The position numbers and the translations under genes were made by a program. A stretch of 64,000 nucleotides of DNA from Devosia enhydra (GTDB lineage: Bacteria > Pseudomonadota > Alphaproteobacteria > Rhizobiales > Devosiaceae): the NCBI RefSeq assembly GCF_900119845.1, contig NZ_FPKU01000003.1, positions 675,990 through 739,989 on the forward strand, given 5' to 3'. The number at the start of each line of letters is the position of its first letter. The first letter of the stretch is position 1. This document shows positions 59,554 to 64,000 of the stretch, piece after piece. The notes under the pieces are model-generated. The model was not told the origin of the DNA. It searched no databases and saw only the letters and a program-made list of their open reading frames with translations.

Positions 59554-59683
59554 GGACCTCGCCCTTCGAGACGCGGCGCTGCCAGCCATTCGAGCATAGC
59601 TCTCATGGCCTTCCTGCGCTCCGGGCGCTCCAGTGGTGCGCCCGGACCCTTTCGGGTCGCTCGGAAGCCTCGGGGTGAGGTCC
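59554..59683. repeat. Dispersed inverted repeat, family A, overlapping the amidase 3' end
   Basis: GGACCTCGCCC (59554-59564) pairs with the complementary stretch GGGTGAGGTCC (59673-59683) with one wobble. Inner stems TCCGGGCGC / GCGCCCGGA and GACCC-TTTC-GGGTC. The right half lies inside the amidase coding sequence and supplies its last ~25 codons. Confidence 0.65.
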
Positions 59684-61102
59684 GAGCGTCAAAGGCACAG
59701 CACGAGGCTCAGCGTATCCCAGCAGCGCAGGGCGGCGGGTGCGCCAGGCATGGGCCTTTTCATAAGCGTCGGCGACGGCGAGCAGCAAAGGCTCCTCGAA
59801 GGGTCTTGCGGCGAGCTGGATCGAGAGCGGCAGGCCCTCGGCGCCGAAGCCGGCACAGACCGAAATGGCCGGCTGGCCGGTGACGTTGAAGGGCGCGGTA
59901 AAGGGCGGCAGGTCGAGATTGCGCAGCTTCTGGTCGCCGAAAAGCGGCTTGGCCTCGGCCGGCGTGCTGGTGGTGAGGAGGATATCCACGCCCTCCATCA
60001 CACGCGCCACTTCGAGCACCATCTCGCGCCGCCGCCTCTGGGCCTGCACGTAGTCGACCCCTGAAATCAGCGCCCCGGGGGTGAGCCGGCTGCGCAGCAA
60101 TTCGCCATATTCGCCATAGCGGCTGCGCAGATCGCCCTGGTGCACGGCCGCGGCCTCGACCGTGATCAGCACATGCGAGACGGCATTGAACGCCTGGAGC
60201 GAGGGCAGCGTCACGCTCGTGATTTCGGCGCCGGCCTCGGCAAAGAACGCGGCGGCCTCGCCGATCGCGCCCAGAACCGCCGGATTGGCGGGGTTATCGG
60301 TTTCGTGGAAATGGCCGACCACCCCGATGCGCAGGCCCTTGAGGCTGCGCCCCAGATTGCCGGTGAAATCGGGCATGTCGTGGCGGCTCGAGGATGGATC
60401 CCCAGGATCATGCCCGGCCATGGCGTTCATCATCAGCGCGCAGTCCTCGGCCGTCCACGCCATGGGCCCGGCATGATCGAGCGAGAACGAGAGCGGCAGC
60501 ACGCCCTTGCGCGAGAGCACGCCGTAGGTCGGCTTGAGCCCGGCGATGCCGCAATGGCCCGAAGGCACGCGCACCGATCCGCCCGTGTCGGAGCCGGTGC
60601 CGCCCAGGATGAAACCCGCGGCAACGCCCGCCGCCGTGCCCGAGGAGGAACCCGCGGTCATCCGCTCGATGCCCCACGGGTTGCGGGCGGGCGGCCAGTT
60701 GAGATCGAAGCTCGGGCCGCCCATGGCAAACTCATAGGTGGTGAGCTTGCCCATCATCAGCGTGCCGGCCTCGGCGAGGCGGTGCACCAGCGTCGCATCC
60801 TCGTCGGGCACGTAGTCGGCGAGGATGCGGCTCTGCGCCGTGGTGCGGATGCCTTTGGTGCAGAAAATATCCTTGTGGCCGATGGGGATGCCATCGAGCG
60901 GACCCAGCAATTCGCCCGACATCATCCGGGCCTCGGCGGCCCGCGCCTCGTCACCTGCGCGCTCGAAGGTGGGGGTCACGAAGACATGCAGCGTCTCTTC
61001 GAGCGCCTCGATGCGCTCGCGGCACTGGTCGAGGAGTTCGACGGGCGAAAGCGCCTTCTTGGCAAAAAGCGCATGGGCTTCGGCGATTGTGGGAATGGCC
61101 AT
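59603..61102 (-). CDS. Amidase signature family enzyme
   Basis: 499 residues. Ser-cisSer-Lys triad: Lys in IPIGHKDIFCTKG, the Gly/Ser-rich AGSSSGTAAGVAAGFILGG and GSDTGGSVRVPSGHCG (nucleophile Ser). Overall like GatA and AtzE. It overlaps by one base a 64-residue AtzG/GatC-like gene, matching AtzE-AtzG and GatC-GatA pairs, so it probably works as a two-subunit amide hydrolase. The last ~25 residues (from GPHPEASERPER) are encoded by a dispersed repeat and are probably an acquired tail. Substrate unknown. Confidence 0.9.
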   Translation of the reverse strand: MAIPTIAEAHALFAKKALSPVELLDQCRERIEALEETLHVFVTPTFERAGDEARAAEARMMSGELLGPLDGIPIGHKDIFCTKGIRTTAQSRILADYVPDEDATLVHRLAEAGTLMMGKLTTYEFAMGGPSFDLNWPPARNPWGIERMTAGSSSGTAAGVAAGFILGGTGSDTGGSVRVPSGHCGIAGLKPTYGVLSRKGVLPLSFSLDHAGPMAWTAEDCALMMNAMAGHDPGDPSSSRHDMPDFTGNLGRSLKGLRIGVVGHFHETDNPANPAVLGAIGEAAAFFAEAGAEITSVTLPSLQAFNAVSHVLITVEAAAVHQGDLRSRYGEYGELLRSRLTPGALISGVDYVQAQRRRREMVLEVARVMEGVDILLTTSTPAEAKPLFGDQKLRNLDLPPFTAPFNVTGQPAISVCAGFGAEGLPLSIQLAARPFEEPLLLAVADAYEKAHAWRTRRPALLGYAEPRAVPLTLGPHPEASERPERVRAHHWSARSAGRP

Positions 61103-61296
61103 CAGCGCTGCTCCGGATCGAAGGTCGCCGCAGGTTCGGCGAAGCGGTCGACCCCCGCGCCGCTGACGCGGTCGAGCATGGTTTCGAGATAGCCCCAGCT
61201 ACCCTGGTGCAGGGCGGCGATCTGTTCGGGTGTCATCGGCAGGCCGGCGCGGCGCACCAGCGCGGCAAGGTCGTCAAGGCTGAGGCGCGGCGGCAT
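61102..61296 (-). CDS. AtzG-like (DUF4089) small partner of the amidase
   Basis: 64 residues: LSLDDLAALVRRAGLPMTPE, then an acidic/aromatic middle (GSWGYLETMLDRV) and FAEPAATFDP. The FxP-type C-terminal end and helical N-terminus match DUF4089/AtzG, small GatC-like proteins that bind and stabilise amidases such as AtzE. Its stop overlaps the amidase start (TGATG), so the two are made in equal amounts. Confidence 0.78.
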   Translation of the reverse strand: MPPRLSLDDLAALVRRAGLPMTPEQIAALHQGSWGYLETMLDRVSGAGVDRFAEPAATFDPEQR

Positions 61297-61365
61297 GGCA
61301 AACTCCCCCAGGCGGCGGACCGCTACGGCCCTCGTTCCGCAATGAGGAGAGATTGGCGCAGTTTC

Positions 61366-61836
61366 TTACGGATTTCGAGATGGAATCTCGAAATCACGCA
61401 AGAAATCGGCGTTCTTGACCTCCATGTCGATCATCCGGCCGCTACCTCCGGGCGGAATGGCAAGCTGGATGCGATGGGTGGCGCGGGCATAGAGCTCGGG
61501 CGCCTGCTGGGGCCATTCGACGAGCACGATGGCCTCGGGGGTATCGAGCAGGCCGAGCTCGTCGATCTCGTGCGGATCGGCGATGCGATAGAGATCGGAA
61601 TGCAGCACGGGCGTGCCCGCCGGTGTCTCGTAGGGCTGCACCAGCGCAAAGGTGGGCGAGGGCACATCGAGATCGGCATCGGCACAGAGGGCGCGGATGA
61701 TGGCGCGGGCCAGCGCCGTCTTGCCGGCGCCCAGATCGCCTTCGAGCAGAACCATATCGCCCGGCACGAGGCGGCCCGCGAGCGCCTGCCCGAAGCGGAC
61801 GGTCGCGGCATCGTCGGCGAGCCAATATTGCGTCAT
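61366..61836 (-). CDS. tsaE: tRNA threonylcarbamoyladenosine biosynthesis ATPase TsaE
   Basis: 156 residues. Walker A LLEGDLGAGKTALARAII, the family DLYRIADPHEIDELGLLD and the VLVEWPQ strand. It helps TsaB/TsaD make the t6A modification at position 37 of ANN-decoding tRNAs. Its start abuts the DivL-like kinase stop (61837), so the two are co-transcribed, an arrangement I recall as frequent in alphaproteobacteria. Confidence 0.95.
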   Translation of the reverse strand: MTQYWLADDAATVRFGQALAGRLVPGDMVLLEGDLGAGKTALARAIIRALCADADLDVPSPTFALVQPYETPAGTPVLHSDLYRIADPHEIDELGLLDTPEAIVLVEWPQQAPELYARATHRIQLAIPPGGSGRMIDMEVKNADFLRDFEIPSRNP

Positions 61837-64000
61837 CTACTCGGCGGCGCCTGCCATGGCCGCGGTCTGGGGCAGGTTGACCACGACGCGGGTGCCGCGC
61901 GGTTCGCGCGCTTCCATCGAGACGGTGCCGCCATGCAGGTGCACGAAGCTGCGCACGATGGCGAGGCCGAGCCCCGCCCCGCGCTGGCGGGCCGAAAGGT
62001 CCTCGCCGCCCGAAAGCGCCGCCCGCATCTCCTCGGTCGGGCCGGGGCCCTCATCCTCGACGATGAACACGACGCGTCCACCGCGCGCTTCGGCCGAAAG
62101 CCGCACCCGGCCGCCCTTTTCCGAAAAGCGCGCCGCGCTTGAGAGCAAATTGTAGAGCACCTGCACGAGCCGCGTGCCATCGGCGACGAGGGGCGGCAGC
62201 CCGAGCGGAATATCGAGTTCGAGCGCGATGGCCCGCTCGCCATCGATCTCGGGGAAGGTCGCGGCCAGCCCGGCCCGCGCCTTTTCCACCAGCTGGCGAA
62301 TATCCTGCGGCTCGGTGCGCAGCTGCGCGATGCCGGCATCGACGGTCGCGAGATCGAGGATGTTGTCGATGAGCACGCCCAGCGTGACGCTCGAGGCCTG
62401 GATATAGTCGGTATAGGCGCGCTGGCGGGCGTTGAGGGGGCCGAACTCCTCCGAAGCGAGGAGATGGGCAAAGCCGATGATGTCGGTCAGAGGCGAACGC
62501 AGCTCGTAGGAGACATTCTGCACGAAGGCATCCTTGAGCCGGTCGGCGGTGACGAGGGCGTCGTTGTGCTCCTTGAGCAGGCGGCTGTAATTGGCGCTCT
62601 CGGTGACATCCAGGAAGGTCATCATGGTCTGCCCGTCGGGCAGGCGCACAAGGTTGTAGTCGAGCAGCCGCCCGTCGGACCGGCTGACGCGGCCCGAGGT
62701 ATCGGTGCGGGCCGGGGTCAGGTCGATGATGCCGCGCTTGAGGTCACGCCAGAGCGAGGGGCCATCCTCGGGCAGGCCGCGTGTGCTGGCTTCGGCGATG
62801 CGGTCGATATGCGGATTGGGGCCGAGCTCGCGCAGGCTCAGAGACCACATCGTCTCGAATTGCGGGTTCGAGAGGGTCAGCCGGCCATTGGTGCCGAACA
62901 CCGCCACGGCCTCGGTCAGCGCATTGAGGGTCGAACGCTGCACATCTAGCAGCGCGCGGTTGATCGAGCGCAGGTTGAGCTGGGCGGTGATGTCCTCGAA
63001 CACATAGATCACCCCGCCGCGCCCACCGGCCGGGGCAGCGATGACCTGCAGCGTGCGCCCATCGGGCAGGTGCCAGGGGTCGCTCTCGCGTGCGGTCTTG
63101 AGGGTATAGGATTCGAGGTGGCGGGCGCGCCAGCCGTGATAGTCGGGCTCGGCCGGCAGCAGGCTCTCGGTGCGCAGGCGATCGAGAATGGTGCGTTCGT
63201 CGGGGCCGGTGCGCAGCCAGTCGGGATCGAGCCCCCAGAGATCGGCATAGGCGCGGTTGAACTGAATCAGTTCGCGCCGGGAACTGAAGATTGCGATGGG
63301 GGTGGCGAGGGCATCGATGATGCCGCCCAGATGTCCGCCGGCCGGATCGGCGCCCGGTGCCGGCATGTCACGCCGCTCGGGGGTGAGAAGCCCCAGCCGC
63401 TGCCCGCCGATATCCACCTCCTGCCAGGCGAAGGCACCGGCCGGTCCGAGCTGGCAGCGTCCGCTGCGCTCGGCGCCCGGCGGGGTCACGAGATCGACCA
63501 GCGCCCCCTGCCCCGAGGCGCGACCCAGCGAGGCCACCAGCGTGCCATAGGCGGGGTTGGCGTGGCTCAGCCGCCCGTCGCGCCCGCGCACCCAGGCGGG
63601 CAGGCTCAGGGCATCGGCAAGGGGCCTCAGATCGATTTCGGGCACTGTGGTCGGTGCTGCGGGAGCAGCGGGAGTCGCAGCCTGCGGTTCATCCTCGAGC
63701 CTCAAGCGAATGGCGACGCCCCCACCCAGAACCCAGCCAGCGGCGCGCACGAGCCGCCCGTCGCGGGTCTTGAGGCTCGTCTCGAAGGACCGGCCATGCA
63801 CGCGCAGGCCCTCGACGGCCCCCGAGAGCAGCTTGGCCTGTGTGTCGGTGGTCCAGGAGGCGAAATCGAGCACCGCCTCGGGCCGTCGGCCAGCGGGCAC
63901 AAGTTCGGCCACCGTGCCCAGGATGCGCGGGCTGCCGCCCGTCTCGCTCCAGAGGAGCGTAACTTCGCGTCCCCCCGCAAGCAGGGCTTCGTATTCGTCG
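61837..64000 (-). CDS. divL: DivL-like PAS-domain kinase homologue with Tyr at the phosphoacceptor site, 5' end outside window
   Basis: At least 720 codons; the frame runs off position 64000. Several PAS-like segments (IAIFSSRRELIQFNRAYADL; VAVFGTNGRLTLSNPQFETM; RLLDYNLVRLPDGQTMMTFL) precede a HisKA-like helix with FVQNVSYELRSPLTDIIGF, where the phospho-accepting His of SHELR is Tyr (codon 62508-62506). The ATPase domain keeps IVEDEGPG (G1) and GLGLAIVRSF (G2), but the N-box reads LYNLLSSAARF. Tyr in place of His is the hallmark of Caulobacter DivL, a cell-cycle regulator of CckA. Adjacent tsaE supports the assignment. Gene name is inference. Confidence 0.85.
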   Translation of the reverse strand, partial: DEYEALLAGGREVTLLWSETGGSPRILGTVAELVPAGRRPEAVLDFASWTTDTQAKLLSGAVEGLRVHGRSFETSLKTRDGRLVRAAGWVLGGGVAIRLRLEDEPQAATPAAPAAPTTVPEIDLRPLADALSLPAWVRGRDGRLSHANPAYGTLVASLGRASGQGALVDLVTPPGAERSGRCQLGPAGAFAWQEVDIGGQRLGLLTPERRDMPAPGADPAGGHLGGIIDALATPIAIFSSRRELIQFNRAYADLWGLDPDWLRTGPDERTILDRLRTESLLPAEPDYHGWRARHLESYTLKTARESDPWHLPDGRTLQVIAAPAGGRGGVIYVFEDITAQLNLRSINRALLDVQRSTLNALTEAVAVFGTNGRLTLSNPQFETMWSLSLRELGPNPHIDRIAEASTRGLPEDGPSLWRDLKRGIIDLTPARTDTSGRVSRSDGRLLDYNLVRLPDGQTMMTFLDVTESANYSRLLKEHNDALVTADRLKDAFVQNVSYELRSPLTDIIGFAHLLASEEFGPLNARQRAYTDYIQASSVTLGVLIDNILDLATVDAGIAQLRTEPQDIRQLVEKARAGLAATFPEIDGERAIALELDIPLGLPPLVADGTRLVQVLYNLLSSAARFSEKGGRVRLSAEARGGRVVFIVEDEGPGPTEEMRAALSGGEDLSARQRGAGLGLAIVRSFVHLHGGTVSMEAREPRGTRVVVNLPQTAAMAGAAE

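Noticed and set aside
1-64000. Search for CRISPR arrays, insertion sequences, tRNA or rRNA genes
   Set aside because: No regularly spaced direct repeats, transposase motifs or cloverleaf/CCA features were recognised by eye; a tRNAscan or Rfam search would be decisive.

Overview
The window is high-GC, densely coded bacterial DNA with no tRNA, rRNA, CRISPR array or insertion sequence that I could see. Genes are packed with ATGA or TGATG overlaps. The gene types (sugar, peptide and polyamine-type ABC importers, an IclR/GntR regulator mix, a type III pantothenate kinase operon, a DivL-like tyrosine pseudokinase beside tsaE, an ECF sigma/RskA/DUF4394 trio) point to an alphaproteobacterium of the Hyphomicrobiales, quite possibly the Devosia/Pelagibacterium group. 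The order is a confident inference; the genus is a guess.

Layout. 1-2.3 kb: a truncated sugar-type binding protein, an FCD-GntR regulator with a candidate operator, and an M20 amidohydrolase. 2.4-4.1 kb: a phosphoribosyltransferase overlapping a nucleoside hydrolase. 4.1-6.0 kb: a membrane diguanylate cyclase. 6.2-10.1 kb: divergent GH13 alpha-glucosidase and TreZ-like trehalohydrolase. 10.1-13.2 kb: an amino-sugar operon (GntR/UTRA, SIS-type deaminase, NagA). 13.5-15.8 kb: DUF4394 protein divergent from an ECF sigma/anti-sigma pair. 15.9-19.2 kb: two tandem TupA-like ATP-grasp genes and a DUF2793 tail-like protein. 19.4-22.4 kb: SDR, transglutaminase, RecD/Dda-like helicase. 22.6-26.3 kb: panB-coaX-coaBC-panC, most of the pathway from 2-ketoisovalerate to 4'-phosphopantetheine in one overlapping operon. 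26.4-34.9 kb: a purine salvage locus (nucleoside hydrolase, amidohydrolase, Pot-type ABC importer, adenine deaminase-like protein).

34.9-50 kb is the most intriguing part: three M81 (MlrC-like) metallopeptidase paralogues, a fold-III PLP enzyme of the D-serine dehydratase/D-threonine aldolase type, a RidA protein cut short by a nonsense codon, an IclR regulator, a Dpp-type importer with a fused double ATPase, an SDR and an Ldh2-type dehydrogenase. I read this as an import and degradation system for an unknown peptide or amide containing D- or modified amino acids. 50-51.6 kb: an MFS exporter with a C-terminal soluble domain. 51.8-56.5 kb: a ribose-type ABC importer divergent from an IclR regulator. 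56.6-61.3 kb: an M19-like protein lacking several metal ligands, an orphan peptide-binding protein, and an amidase with an AtzG-like partner. 61.4-64 kb: tsaE and a DivL-like PAS kinase running off the window end.

Several gaps hold members of two families of dispersed inverted repeats; one copy runs into the 3' end of the amidase gene.
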